DNA from: JAEMQF01 sp963775015
GTDB taxonomy: Bacteria; Pseudomonadota; Gammaproteobacteria; Burkholderiales; Burkholderiaceae_C
Length of the DNA stretch: 64,000 nt
Direction of reading: 5' to 3'
Assembly: GCA_963775015.1 (NCBI GenBank)
Contig: CAVZHI010000004.1
Span: forward strand, 179,681 to 243,680
Part shown: positions 8,946-17,634 of the stretch, in pieces
Layout of the letters: each line of letters opens with the position of its first letter
How positions within the stretch are numbered: the first letter of the stretch is position 1
Translations under genes and position numbers: made by a program
Notes under the pieces: model-generated
What the model was told of the DNA's origin: nothing
The model's database searches: none
What the model saw: the letters and a program-made list of their open reading frames with translations, nothing else

Positions 8946-10087
8946 GACTGCCAGAGCCCAGCCTCGGTGAGCCGTCGCAGCAGGGCACCGCGCTTCGCGT
9001 GGCGGACCAGAAAGCGCCGCAACTCGCGATCGAAGGTCTTGCGATCGGAGACGATGGCATAGGCCTCCGCCAGGTCGCTCAAGGCCCGCACAGCCTGTTC
9101 GTAGGCCGACGCGCTGCCTCGCTCTGCCTGCTGATGAAGGGCAAGCCATCGTTTGTCGACATCGGACATCAGCAGCCGAAGCTGGGCGTCGCGCTGCGTA
9201 CGCCGCGCGGCGGCCTGTTGCTCGCGCGCCAAGGCATCCCGGCGGCGACGCTCCTCGCCGGCCGGCACAGCCAGAGACCGCAGCTCGGCCACACTGCGAC
9301 GGCGCGCCTCGGGCGCCGCTTGCGGCGCGTGCTGCCGATGCCACGCTCGATAGCGACTCGCGACTTCGCGCTGTGGGTTGGGGCGGTCGGCCCGCACGAT
9401 CGACTTCAGCATCGACCGAAGCTCGTCGGGCGAGAGTGACTGCAGCCAGGCATCGACAGACTCTGGCCGATCGGACGCGTCCGCGCTGCCGATTGCTGCC
9501 GCTGCAATGATGTCGGCATCGATCTCCAGGAATGCCGCCAGCGCATTCTGGGCCGCGGACAGTTGCGACAGGCCTGCGGGCACCGTCGGCTCCAAAGTCG
9601 TCTCTGGCACCTCGCCCTTGGCGGCACCGGCAAGCCAACCCAGGTAAAGCGAACGTTGATCGCCGCGAATCAGCTCATCGCGCAATGGCACGAGACGGCC
9701 CATCCAGTCCCTGCCATCATCCTCGGCGAAGCGGTCATAGTTGTCGCTGCCTTCGAGCGACCAATCGAGGATCCAGTGATCCTCGCTCGCATCGATGGTC
9801 AGGCTCTGCTTCACACCGAAGGGTTTCAACTCCGCCTTGCCGAACATGTCGCGCGGCAATCGCAAGGCAAACCGGCAGTGGGCCCAGTCGGCCAAGTAGA
9901 CGAATGCGTCGAAGTAGCGTCGCATCCAATCCAACGGATCGGCCTTCAGCCCACCCCACTCGTAGTGGTTGACGAAACCTGACGGCGTTATCACAGCGCG
10001 CGTGGACACAGCTCGCAGCGCGGCCATCTCGCCGTCCGTCAACGGGCGGTCGATCGCCGCGAATTCGAAGTACTGGTACTCGCTCAT
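8942..10087 (-). CDS. Unknown protein of the AbiE-TOTE operon
   Basis: A 381-residue protein starting MSEYQYFEFAAIDRPLT at ATG 10087, which overlaps the stop of the AbiEii gene as ATGA. Its own stop overlaps the start of the primase-helicase gene in the same way. The first 160 residues are globular, with aromatic-rich segments (NHYEWGGLKADPLDWMRRYF). Residues 285-345 are rich in Arg, Ala and Gln and look like a coiled coil. I have a general impression of similar proteins next to helicase genes, but I cannot name a domain. Strict coupling on both sides argues that it works with the AbiE pair or the primase-helicase. An ORF extending upstream to 10210 is a shadow of the AbiEii gene. Confidence 0.8.
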   Translation of the reverse strand: MSEYQYFEFAAIDRPLTDGEMAALRAVSTRAVITPSGFVNHYEWGGLKADPLDWMRRYFDAFVYLADWAHCRFALRLPRDMFGKAELKPFGVKQSLTIDASEDHWILDWSLEGSDNYDRFAEDDGRDWMGRLVPLRDELIRGDQRSLYLGWLAGAAKGEVPETTLEPTVPAGLSQLSAAQNALAAFLEIDADIIAAAAIGSADASDRPESVDAWLQSLSPDELRSMLKSIVRADRPNPQREVASRYRAWHRQHAPQAAPEARRRSVAELRSLAVPAGEERRRRDALAREQQAAARRTQRDAQLRLLMSDVDKRWLALHQQAERGSASAYEQAVRALSDLAEAYAIVSDRKTFDRELRRFLVRHAKRGALLRRLTEAGLWQS

Positions 10088-10956
10088 GGCGACGATAGCT
10101 GCAAGGCTCCGGCCTGCACGACGGCAGGCCACAGGGCCACGCGAAGCACTGTGACCACGTCCACCAGCGGCCGATGCACGATATCGTTCTTCTTCAGCAA
10201 CGATTGCCACAGCGCAATGCGCGTCGGGTCGAGCGCGAACTCGTCGCTCAAGCCGACAGGCGGTGCATTCGGCAGGGCAGTGCCACGCCGCTGAAAGGTC
10301 GCAGCAATGGCAAGGGCGAGAGTCGGCTCATCGAGTGCCTCGCGCTCCATGATCACAACCAGATCGAGATAGTCCTTGAGGCGACTGTTCACCATGCCGA
10401 GCACCACGATGGCGTGCAACTTCTCGGCGACGACGGTGTAGACCGGGTAGGTGCGCAGGCGTGGCGCGGGCAAATCGTCCAGCAACACGGGGTAGACCGC
10501 ATCTGTCGGGCCCGGTGTGACGGCATCCCCGAATCCCACGTCCACCTGGGCAACACAGCGTGCGTTGGCGAGCTTGCCGTTCAGCGTGACCCGCACGCCG
10601 CCGTAGCCTGCATCCTTTCGGATAACTCCGACGCGAACCGATGCCGGATCGAAAACGATGCCGTCGTCGGCCGCGACCGACGCGATGTCTCTGAAAACAC
10701 TGGCCATCGAGCCGGTATCGCTCGGCCCGAATCCCAGCAAGTCGGCGTCCCGCGTCGCGCGGTGAGGCAGGTCGTACCAGAGCGTAAAGAGCAGCGCGCC
10801 CTTGAGGACGAAGCGGTCGGAGTGGGCTGAAGTGGACAGTCGAAACAACAGCCTCTCAAGCGCGAAGCGAACCAGCACCAGGTTGAAGTCCGTCCCAGTC
10901 GCTTTGGCGACATTCAACAGGCGTGCCCTCACTGAGGCCGCACGATCCCGGGTCAT
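10084..10956 (-). CDS. AbiEii-type nucleotidyltransferase toxin
   Basis: A 290-residue nucleotidyltransferase of the AbiEii/DUF1814 type. The core motif is KGALLFTLW followed by R66-A-T-R-D70-x-D72, the G-S/A...D-x-D arrangement of this superfamily; a later acidic strand is seen in CVAQVDVGF. The helix motif AEKLHAIV...RLKDYLDL is also typical. In characterised AbiE systems the protein is the toxin of a type IV toxin-antitoxin pair and causes abortive infection. It lies 70 bases downstream of the AbiEi gene and is translationally coupled to the 381-residue protein, so all four genes are probably one operon. Confidence 0.85.
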   Translation of the reverse strand: MTRDRAASVRARLLNVAKATGTDFNLVLVRFALERLLFRLSTSAHSDRFVLKGALLFTLWYDLPHRATRDADLLGFGPSDTGSMASVFRDIASVAADDGIVFDPASVRVGVIRKDAGYGGVRVTLNGKLANARCVAQVDVGFGDAVTPGPTDAVYPVLLDDLPAPRLRTYPVYTVVAEKLHAIVVLGMVNSRLKDYLDLVVIMEREALDEPTLALAIAATFQRRGTALPNAPPVGLSDEFALDPTRIALWQSLLKKNDIVHRPLVDVVTVLRVALWPAVVQAGALQLSSP

Positions 10957-11026
10957 CGCTGCGTCCTTGTCCAGCGATCCACCTTCCCTTTGGACGCATC
11001 GCCCGCTGCGTGAACACCGGAGCAGC

Positions 11027-11635
11027 TCATGCCACAGCTTCCATGTAGGGCCGCATCACATTGGAAACGCGGCACACCTTGGCACAGCGCCACAGGTCGT
11101 CGAAGCTCGCCCTGCCCTGCGCCCTGGCGTCCTTCAGCGCTTCAAGCGCCACGTCCATTCCGATCTTGTTCCGGTGCTTGAAGCAGTCGGCGACAGTCTT
11201 GGCTACGCTGTACACGTGCAGCTTGACGCCATCGCGCTCGTGGGTCTCGATGCCCTGCGTGTAGGCCTCGCCGGTGAACTGCACCATCCTGATGGGCGGG
11301 TATTCGAGCCGCGGCACATGGCTTCCGCGCGGCATCGCAATCCAAACCTGCCACGGCAGCTGGGTGGTCAACCCGTGAAACTGCAGCGCGCTCAGCAGGC
11401 AGACCACGGCCTGCGGCACTTTGCTGGCCACCGTCACCAGGCCTTCGTGCTCGGAGCTACCGCTGTCTGGAAGACGGTACAGCCCGCGCGCTGCTCGCTC
11501 CAGTTGACCGCTGGCCGCCATGCGCGTCAGGACCACGCGCGGCACACCCGCATCGGCCAGATCGCTCGCGCGCAGCCAGCCGTTCTTGCGCACCAGCTGC
11601 AGTACTCTTTGCGTGTGGGTGACAGCGGAGCGCAT
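11027..11635 (-). CDS. AbiEi-type antitoxin and transcriptional regulator
   Basis: A 202-residue protein with the N-terminal winged helix typical of AbiEi (VLQLVRKNGWLRASDLADAG, then LERAARGLYRLP), followed by the conserved C-terminal domain (VCLLSALQFHGL, SVAKTVADCFKHRNKIG). In known systems AbiEi neutralises AbiEii and represses its own promoter by binding inverted repeats. It is the first gene of the operon, with a repeat pair about 50 bases before the start codon. The length is normal. Confidence 0.88.
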   Translation of the reverse strand: MRSAVTHTQRVLQLVRKNGWLRASDLADAGVPRVVLTRMAASGQLERAARGLYRLPDSGSSEHEGLVTVASKVPQAVVCLLSALQFHGLTTQLPWQVWIAMPRGSHVPRLEYPPIRMVQFTGEAYTQGIETHERDGVKLHVYSVAKTVADCFKHRNKIGMDVALEALKDARAQGRASFDDLWRCAKVCRVSNVMRPYMEAVA

Positions 11636-11680
11636 GGCAGGGGCAATGGTCCCGGGTTGGCGTGGGCTCTAGTATGTTTC

Positions 11681-11709
11681 AAACATTCGTCGATTGCAAA
11701 CATTCGACG
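11681..11709. promoter_or_regulatory. Candidate AbiEi operator
   Basis: Two copies of AAACATTCGWCG lie at 11681-11692 and 11698-11709, 17 bases apart. The segment also contains an inverted pair, TTCGTCGA and TCGACGAA. The position, upstream of the AbiEi gene in an otherwise gene-free stretch (11636-11971), fits an autorepression site. The remaining bases there hold a small hairpin (GGCCT/AGGCC near 11871) and nothing else I can name. Confidence 0.45.
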
Positions 11710-11971
11710 AACATCTGCTTAGTGTTCACGCGCATCAAGTGGTCGCCTCGACCAGGCGATGGGCATTGCAACAGACACCACTTCTGCGGCGTCCGAATAG
11801 CCCCTGCCGGCGACGAAAACCGCCCTCGCGACTGTGACGAAAACGTGCCGTGAATCCTGAAAAACAGGCCTCCGGAAGGCCCTTTACGGCACAAAATTCA
11901 CCCCTCAAAATTGCCGGATTAGCTAACCATATCAACAACTTGGACCACTTTCTTCGACATTCCGGATGTGG

Positions 11972-12016
11972 CTGTTAATCCGTAGGTCCCTGGTTCGAGC
12001 CCAGGTCGAGGAGCCA
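11972..12016 (+). other. attR-type attachment site: 3' fragment of tRNA-Asn
   Basis: The 45 bases begin at the anticodon loop (CTGTTAATCCGT, anticodon GTT), include a perfectly paired T arm (CCTGG-TTCGAGC-CCAGG) and end GAGGAGCCA, as tRNA-Asn does. The bases just upstream do not pair with the anticodon stem and no D arm is present, so this is not a working tRNA. A 3' tRNA fragment bordering accessory DNA is the standard trace of tyrosine-integrase insertion. Confidence 0.8.
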
Positions 12017-12052
12017 AAAGAATCGAGGGGATACGTGAGAACGTAGCAGCTG

Positions 12053-13961
12053 CTAGGGCTGGCGCACATAGCTCCCGGGTGCATCGGCCAGGATCGCGGT
12101 ATCGGTGCCGCCGTGCGCAAACCCCATCGCCGGCGGCGCGACGCGCGCGCCGGCTCCTCTTGCGAGCCAGCGCTGCCACGCCGGCCACCATGAGCCGCTG
12201 ACGCGCGCTGCACCTTGCAGCCATGCGTCCGGGTCGAGATGGCTTTGACCGCTGCGCCGCTCGAGCATTTGATAGCTGCGCTTCGGGTGGCCGGGCTCGG
12301 AGACGATTCCCGAGTTGTGGCCGCCGCTGGCCACGACGAACGTGATGTCGGTATCGGTGAGGATGTGAATCTTGTACACGGAGCGCCAGGGTGCCACGTG
12401 GTCGGTGAGTGTGCCGACGCCGAAGATGGGGACGCGGATGTCGGTCAGGGCGACGGGTTTGCCCTGCACCCGGTAGCGCCCATGGGCGAGCTGGTTCTCG
12501 AGAAAGAACTGGCGCAGGTACTCGGAGTGCATTCGGTACGGCAGGCGCGTCGCGTCGGCGTTCCACGCCATCAGGTCGTTCACTGGCTGGCGTTTGCCCA
12601 ACAAGTAGTTGTTCAGGCGGTACGACCAGATCAAATCGTTCGAGCGCAGCATCTGGAACGCGCCGGCCATTTTCTTCGCGTCAAGAACGCCTTTGTCGCT
12701 GCATCGCGTCTTCGAGGAAAGTGACCTGGCTGTCGTCGATGAAAAGAGAAATTTCGCCCGGGTCTTCGAAGTCAGTCTGCGCCGCCAGCAGGGTCAAGCT
12801 CGCCAGGCGCTCGTCGTGGTCGCGCGCCATTTGCGCCGCGGCGGTCGCGGCGAGCGTCCCGCCCAGGCAGTAGCCGACCAGGTCGATCTGCGCCTTGGGA
12901 CAGATCTTGCCGATGGCGGTGAGCGCAGCCATCACGCCGAGCTCGCGATAGTCGTCCATTCCCAGAGTACGGTCGTCCGGATCCAGCGCCGGGTCGGGGT
13001 TCTTCCAGGAGATCGCGAACACCGTGTGCCCCATCGCGACGAGCCAGCGAATCAGCGAGTTGTGAGGCGACAGATCGAGGATGTAGTACTTCATGATCCA
13101 CGCCGGGACGATGAGCACGGGCTCCGCGTGGACGCGCGGAGTCGTCGGCGCGTACTGGATCAATTCGATCAGCCGGTTCTTCAGCACGACCTTACCGGGC
13201 GTGACCGCGACAGTCTTGCCGACTTCAAACGCCTCGGCGCCGGCAGGTTTGCGGCCGCTCGCGGCGCGCTGCCAATCGTCGAACGCGTTGAGCGCGCCTT
13301 GCCCCAAGTTGCCTCCGCTGCGGCGCGCCACTTCGGCAAGGACGACGGGATTCGTCGCGATGAAATTGGAAGGCGCTAGGCGGTCCAGAACCTGGCGCGC
13401 ACCGAAGTTGACCATCTGTTCGTGATGCCGGCTCACTCCAGGCACCCCGGTCGTCGCCACATGCCACCATTGCTGGGTGAGCAGGAAGCCCTGGGACCAG
13501 AGGTTGTAGGGCCAGGTTTGCCACGCGGCATCGGCAAAACGCTTGTCTTGCGGCAGCGGTTCGATGCAAGACGCACACCCCTCCGGGCGCGTCGCGGCGT
13601 AGGCGAACAGGCCCCAGCGCAACGCCTTTCTGAGCGCTTTCTCCGTGAGCTGAACTTGCTTGGCCGGCGCGAGGGCAAGGTGCATCGCCCAATCGGCGCA
13701 CGCCGCGGCAATCGAGACCGGCGAAATGCCGCCGGTGAGCTGCGCCAGCGTCGCGCGCGTCGTGCTGTCCAGGCTCGCCCAGCGCGACTCGAGCTCGGGC
13801 GCATCGGCAGCGATGCGGCCGAGCCAGGCGCTGGCTGCGCGTTCGAGTGCAGGGGCGGGCGGTGCTGCACCACGTTGCACGGCGGTGACGGCGTCGGGGG
13901 CTCGGTCCATGGGCAGTTCTCGTTCGATTCGGGCGACTCCGCCAATGATGGACGCAAGCAC
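12053..13961 (-). pseudogene. phaC: Poly(3-hydroxyalkanoate) synthase, frameshifted
   Basis: The enzyme polymerises 3-hydroxyacyl-CoA into PHA storage polymer. The first frame (13961 to 12681) holds the PhaC N-terminal domain and the nucleophile motif GYCLGG in DLVGYCLGGTLAA. The second frame (12670 to 12053) holds YRLNNYLLGK, PIFGVGTLTDHVAPW and the catalytic histidine in SGGHNSG. A single extra base near 12701 separates them; without it the chain reads DAMSDKGVLDAKKMAG, as in intact synthases. All catalytic residues lie in conserved sequence, so a recent loss or a sequence error is more likely than old decay. An alternative start is ATG 13910. Confidence 0.88.
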
Positions 13962-14064
13962 GGCAGCTCCGCTTGCGCCGTGTCAAGCAGCCGAAGGAGT
14001 CGACGCCGCCGGCGGTCGACGCACGCGAGCGCCTCGCGCTCGATGGCGAGTCGTGCCCGCTCGA

Positions 14065-14078
14065 TTGATTCCGATCAA
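14065..14078. promoter_or_regulatory. Perfect FNR-type box
   Basis: The 14-mer TTGATTCCGATCAA is an exact TTGAT-N4-ATCAA palindrome. It lies 63 bases before the hpf start codon, in the 179-base region between phaC and hpf. A weaker relative, TTGCGCCGTGTCAA, lies at 13973-13986 nearer phaC. FNR/ANR/DNR regulators recognise this sequence, and activation of hpf under low oxygen would fit the neighbourhood. Confidence 0.7.
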
Positions 14079-14140
14079 CGAATCCGTCTGTGGTTGCCCT
14101 ATCGTGGACTCGCACATTGCGCCATCACCGAGCCATCACC

Positions 14141-14485
14141 ATGAAACTGCCCCTGCAAGTGACGTTTCGCGACATGGTCCCGTTGCCTTCGCTGGAGAGC
14201 GAAATCCGGTGGCGCGCAGCGAAGCTCGAGCGCTTCGTGCCCGATCTGATCAGCTGCCACGTTGTCGTCGACGCGAGCGCGAATCGCCACCAGCAGGGTC
14301 ACGTCTACGCGGTCAAGATCGATGTGCGCGTGCCTGGCGAGGAAATCTTTGCCGGCGAGCGCCAGGCGCACGAGGAGATCGGCGTCGCCCTGCGCGAGGC
14401 GTTCGACGCGATGACGCGGCGCCTCGAGGATTACGCGCGCAAGCGCCGCGGCCAAGTGAAGCAGCACGCAGTTCAGACGAGCTGA
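14141..14485 (+). CDS. hpf: HPF/RaiA-family ribosome hibernation factor
   Basis: A 114-residue protein beginning MKLPLQVTFRDMVPL with the S30AE/HPF fold pattern (beta strand, helix SEIRWRAAKLERF, then SCHVVVDASANRHQQGHVY). It lacks the long C-terminal domain, so it is a short-type factor. Such proteins bind the 30S A/P site and stop translation in starved or energy-limited cells. ATG 14141 is chosen because the upstream codons are not family-like. The perfect FNR-type box upstream suggests oxygen control. Confidence 0.85.
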   Translation: MKLPLQVTFRDMVPLPSLESEIRWRAAKLERFVPDLISCHVVVDASANRHQQGHVYAVKIDVRVPGEEIFAGERQAHEEIGVALREAFDAMTRRLEDYARKRRGQVKQHAVQTS

Positions 14486-14646
14486 AGATTCCCGCGGCGT
14501 CGCGTGGATGGCGTCAGGTCTGTTCAAGGCAAGGCGGCAAATGCGAGTCACCGTCTTCGTCGTCGGTGGACTCGACAAAGCCGGCGACTCCGGGCGGCGC
14601 TTGCGTCGGGGCGAGGGCTTGCACCGCTTGCGTCATGGGTGTTCCT

Positions 14647-16362
14647 TCAGGTCACTTCGCTCAGTTGGCGCGGCGCTTCAACGGGTACGCTTCGCTGCTC
14701 GTCGCGCAATTGGCGGCGCAAGATCTTGCCCAGGTTCGTCTTCGGCAACGGCTCGGTGCGGAAGACGATGAACTTGGGAATCTTGTAGTCGGTCAGATGC
14801 TGCCGGCAATGCTCGAGCAGCGCCTCTTCGGTGAGCAGCGGGTCGCTCTTCACGACGAAGATCTTCACCGCCTCGCCCGAGCGTTCGTCGGGAACGCCGA
14901 TCGCGCCGACTTCGGCCACGCCGGGGTGCAGCGCCACGGCGTCTTCGATCTGGTTCGGGAAGACCTTGAAGCCCGACACCAGGATCATGTCTTTCTTGCG
15001 ATCGGTGATCTTGAACGTGCCGCTCGGGTCCATGAAGCCCATGTCGCCGGTGCGCAGCCAACCGTCTGCGGTCATGACCTTTTGCGTCTCGTCGGGCCGC
15101 TTCCAGTAACCCGCCATCACCTGCGGCCCGCGGATGCAGACCTCGCCGACTTCGCCGATGGGCAGCTCCTGGCCCGCGTCGTCCAGCACGGCGGCCAAGG
15201 TCGACGGGACGGGCATGCCGATGTTGCCGGTCCAGTCGGCGATGTTGAGCGGGTTCGAAATCGCCACCGGCGAGGTTTCCGTCAAGCCATAGCCCTCGAC
15301 GAGCGGCACGCCGGTCGCCTGCTTCCAGCGCTGGGCGACGATGCGCTGCACCGCCATGCCACCGGCCGCAGCGACTTTCAGGCTGCGTGTGTCGACGCCC
15401 TGGAACTCGGGCGTGTCGAGCAGCGCCCGGTACAGCGTGTTCACGCCGATGATCGCCGTGAACGGATGCCGCTTCAGGTCGTGGACGAAGGCGTGCATGT
15501 CGCGCGGGTTCGTCACGAGCACGGTGTGCGCGCCGATCTTCATGAACACGAGGCTGCTCGTGAGCGCGTAGACGTGGTACAGCGGCAGCGGGCAGACGAA
15601 AATCTCCTTGCCGTCTTTCAAATCGTGCGCGATCCACGCCGCGACCTGTTGCACGTTCGCGACCATGTTGCCGTGCGTCAGGATCGCGCCCTTGGCGACC
15701 CCGGTCGTTCCGCCGGTGTACTGCAGGAACGCCATGTCGCTGTGGTTGAGCGGCGCCTCGTCGAGTTCCAGCGCATGCCCGGCGCGCAATGCCGCGTTGA
15801 ATTCGATCGCGCCGGGGATGGCCCAGGGCGGCACCATCTTCTTCACGTACTTCACGACCACGTTCGTCAGCACCTCCTTGACGACGGGCAGCATGTCGCC
15901 GACCTCGGTCGTGATGACGTGCAGGCGCAGCGAAGGGTTCTTCTCCAGAACGCCTTGCAGCGTGTGCGCGAAGTTTTCGAGAACGACGATCGCCGCCGCC
16001 TCCGAGTCCTTCAGCTGGTGCTCGAGCTCGGGCACCGTGTACTGCGGGTTCACGTTCACCACGACCAAACCGGCGCGCAACACGCCGAACAACGCCACCG
16101 GGTACTGCAGCAGGTTGGGCAGCATGAGCGCGACGCGTTCGCCCTTGCGCAGGTGCAACTGCTTTTGCAGATAGGCCGCGAAGGCCTGGCTGGCGCGGTC
16201 GAGTTCGGCGTAGCTGAGCGTGCTGCCCAGGTTGCTGTAGGCGGGCAACTCGGCAAAACGCCGGATGCTCCGCTTGAGCACGTCGCGCAGCGAAACGAAC
16301 TCGTGTGGGTCGACTTCCGCTGGCATGCCGGGCGGGTAGTTTTTCAGCCAGATCTTCTCCAT
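14647..16362 (-). CDS. fadD: Long-chain fatty acid-CoA ligase
   Basis: A 571-residue AMP-forming acyl-CoA synthetase. The P-loop-like AMP-binding motif is YTGGTTGVAKGAILTH; GYGLTETSP and GWLRTGDMGFMD are the adenylate-binding motifs; the C-terminal lysine is in PKTNLGKILRRQLR. It activates fatty acids to acyl-CoA at the membrane. ATG 16362 starts the conserved MEKIWLKNYPPGMP and has GGAG seven bases upstream. Its neighbours suggest supply of acyl chains to PHA or lipid synthesis as well as beta-oxidation. A weak FNR-like box lies about 90 bases upstream. Confidence 0.92.
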   Translation of the reverse strand: MEKIWLKNYPPGMPAEVDPHEFVSLRDVLKRSIRRFAELPAYSNLGSTLSYAELDRASQAFAAYLQKQLHLRKGERVALMLPNLLQYPVALFGVLRAGLVVVNVNPQYTVPELEHQLKDSEAAAIVVLENFAHTLQGVLEKNPSLRLHVITTEVGDMLPVVKEVLTNVVVKYVKKMVPPWAIPGAIEFNAALRAGHALELDEAPLNHSDMAFLQYTGGTTGVAKGAILTHGNMVANVQQVAAWIAHDLKDGKEIFVCPLPLYHVYALTSSLVFMKIGAHTVLVTNPRDMHAFVHDLKRHPFTAIIGVNTLYRALLDTPEFQGVDTRSLKVAAAGGMAVQRIVAQRWKQATGVPLVEGYGLTETSPVAISNPLNIADWTGNIGMPVPSTLAAVLDDAGQELPIGEVGEVCIRGPQVMAGYWKRPDETQKVMTADGWLRTGDMGFMDPSGTFKITDRKKDMILVSGFKVFPNQIEDAVALHPGVAEVGAIGVPDERSGEAVKIFVVKSDPLLTEEALLEHCRQHLTDYKIPKFIVFRTEPLPKTNLGKILRRQLRDEQRSVPVEAPRQLSEVT

Positions 16363-16449
16363 CGTTGGACTCCGTCGATTCAATTCACTGCAGGGCACGG
16401 CGTTCACCGGCCTGGCGGAGAAGATTGCACGCATCGGCCCGGCGACGTT

Positions 16450-16463
16450 TTGCGCCCGGTCAA
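16450..16463. promoter_or_regulatory. Weak FNR-like box before fadD
   Basis: TTGCGCCCGGTCAA keeps 7 of the 10 conserved positions of TTGAT-N4-ATCAA. It sits between the end of the CarS-like gene and fadD. On its own it is poor evidence; it is listed because better boxes lie before neighbouring operons. Confidence 0.25.
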
Positions 16464-16496
16464 TCCCATGGCTTCCTGTCGAGCTTCCGCTGTTGG

Positions 16497-16988
16497 TCAG
16501 TAGGGCTGATCGCGCAAGCCCATGCGGTGGAACAGCTTGGCCAGCGGGATTTCGAAGGCGAAGAAAGCGAACGTGATCCCCACGATCTGCGCGAGCGTCA
16601 ATCCCAGACTCGATTGCACCGCCAGCAGCGGCAGCAATGCTTCGGGAATCTGATCGAGTCCGGTGGCGCGGCCGCTGGGCGGTGTGCCGAGGCGGCGCTT
16701 GATGAAGCTCGACAGCGCATCGCCCAGCATCGCGCCGGCGCCGATCAGCGCGCCCACCGCTACGGGCAGCGCCAGCAAAGGCGCGCCGAGCGCTGTCGTG
16801 GCGACGGCCACGACGAGGCCGCGGATCGTCTTCGAAGGCCCGAGCAGCGGTCGCCCATCGAAGAATCGAATTCCGCCGTCCAGCGGCGTCGTGAAGCGCT
16901 CGCCCAACCAGCGCTTGGCAAGCAGCGGTGTCGTGTTCGCCAACGCCAAGAGCAGCAACAGGCGCAAGCTCATCCCGATCTCATCCAT
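16497..16988 (-). CDS. CDP-archaeol synthase-like (CarS/DUF46) membrane cytidylyltransferase
   Basis: A 163-residue, strongly hydrophobic protein with about four or five membrane spans. It carries the CarS signature motifs GPSKTIRG, GDALSSFIKRRLG and LDQIPEALL. In archaea the enzyme activates unsaturated ether lipid precursors with CTP; bacterial relatives are little studied. The start ATG 16988 is chosen because upstream codons are not family-like. It lies 55 bases downstream of a CDP-alcohol phosphotransferase gene, the enzyme class that would consume its CDP-lipid product. The substrate here is unknown. Confidence 0.75.
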   Translation of the reverse strand: MDEIGMSLRLLLLLALANTTPLLAKRWLGERFTTPLDGGIRFFDGRPLLGPSKTIRGLVVAVATTALGAPLLALPVAVGALIGAGAMLGDALSSFIKRRLGTPPSGRATGLDQIPEALLPLLAVQSSLGLTLAQIVGITFAFFAFEIPLAKLFHRMGLRDQPY

Positions 16989-17043
16989 GCTGGATCTCCT
17001 GTGGCTGTCCGGGTGTCGATTCGTATCGCCAATCGCGGCGGCG

Positions 17044-17634
17044 CTACGGCGCCGGGCTGCGCGCCTGCGCGGCCTTGCGGCCCCACTCCCAGACGTATTG
17101 CGTGCCGGACGCCACGATCGTTGCGAGGGTCGCCAGCAACAGCACTTGCACCCAGGCGCCGGCGGGCAGATGGCCGGCGCCGACCGCCAGCACACCGGCG
17201 AGCAGCAGGAATTCGAGCGCCGTATTGAGCTTGGAAATCCGACTCGGCGCCATTTCCACCGGGCCGATCAGTCGGTGATAGGCGAGGGCCCCGCCGACGA
17301 TCAGCGTGTCGCGCAAGAGCACCGCCAACGCAAACCACCACGGCAGCGCGTGCTGTACGGCCAGGGCCACGGTCACGGTCGCCATCGCCAACTTGTCGGC
17401 AAGCGGGTCGGCGACGGCGCCGAAGCGCGTGCGCAGGTTCCAACGCCGCGCGATCGCGCCGTCGGCCAGGTCCGACAACGCACACACGACGAAGAGAACG
17501 AACGCCGCGGCGTAGTTGGATTGCAGCAGCGTCCACGCAAGCGCAGGCACCAACGCAAAGCGCAGCAAGGTGATGGCGTTGGGAACGTTGAGCATGGCGC
17601 GCGCATTCTCCGGCCGAGCATCGAGTGAGTTCAT
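17044..17634 (-). CDS. CDP-alcohol phosphatidyltransferase family protein
   Basis: A 196-residue membrane protein with the complete family signature D-G-x2-A-R-x8-G-x3-D-x3-D (DGAIARRW, then FGAVADPLADK). Five or six hydrophobic spans follow. The family transfers a phosphatidyl group from a CDP-lipid to an alcohol such as glycerol phosphate. ATG 17634 overlaps the stop of the alcohol dehydrogenase gene as ATGA; the second ATG at 17595 begins the conserved MLNVPNAITLLR. It is more likely a specialised paralogue than the housekeeping PgsA, given the operon. Confidence 0.85.
   Translation of the reverse strand: MNSLDARPENARAMLNVPNAITLLRFALVPALAWTLLQSNYAAAFVLFVVCALSDLADGAIARRWNLRTRFGAVADPLADKLAMATVTVALAVQHALPWWFALAVLLRDTLIVGGALAYHRLIGPVEMAPSRISKLNTALEFLLLAGVLAVGAGHLPAGAWVQVLLLATLATIVASGTQYVWEWGRKAAQARSPAP

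Larger units (their letters stand above)
1..12016. other. Genomic island, right part, ending at a tRNA-Asn attachment site
   Basis: The stretch left of the tRNA-Asn 3' fragment holds only accessory genes: two insertion sequences, a Fic protein, an AbiE pair and a primase-helicase of conflict type. The stretch to its right holds housekeeping metabolism. The tRNA fragment reads on the plus strand, so an element inserted in the 3' half of tRNA-Asn would lie to its left, with the intact tRNA and probably an integrase beyond the left edge of the window. No integrase is visible here. The right border is well supported; the left border and the full size are not seen. Confidence 0.65.

Noticed and set aside
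11925..12016. Functional tRNA-Asn gene
   Set aside because: Only the 3' 45 bases are present; the D arm and acceptor 5' strand are missing and the anticodon stem does not pair.
13660..16503. 947-residue plus-strand ORF
   Set aside because: It lies antisense to phaC and fadD, is rich in Arg, Ala, His and Val, and has no domain-like segment; a GC-rich shadow.
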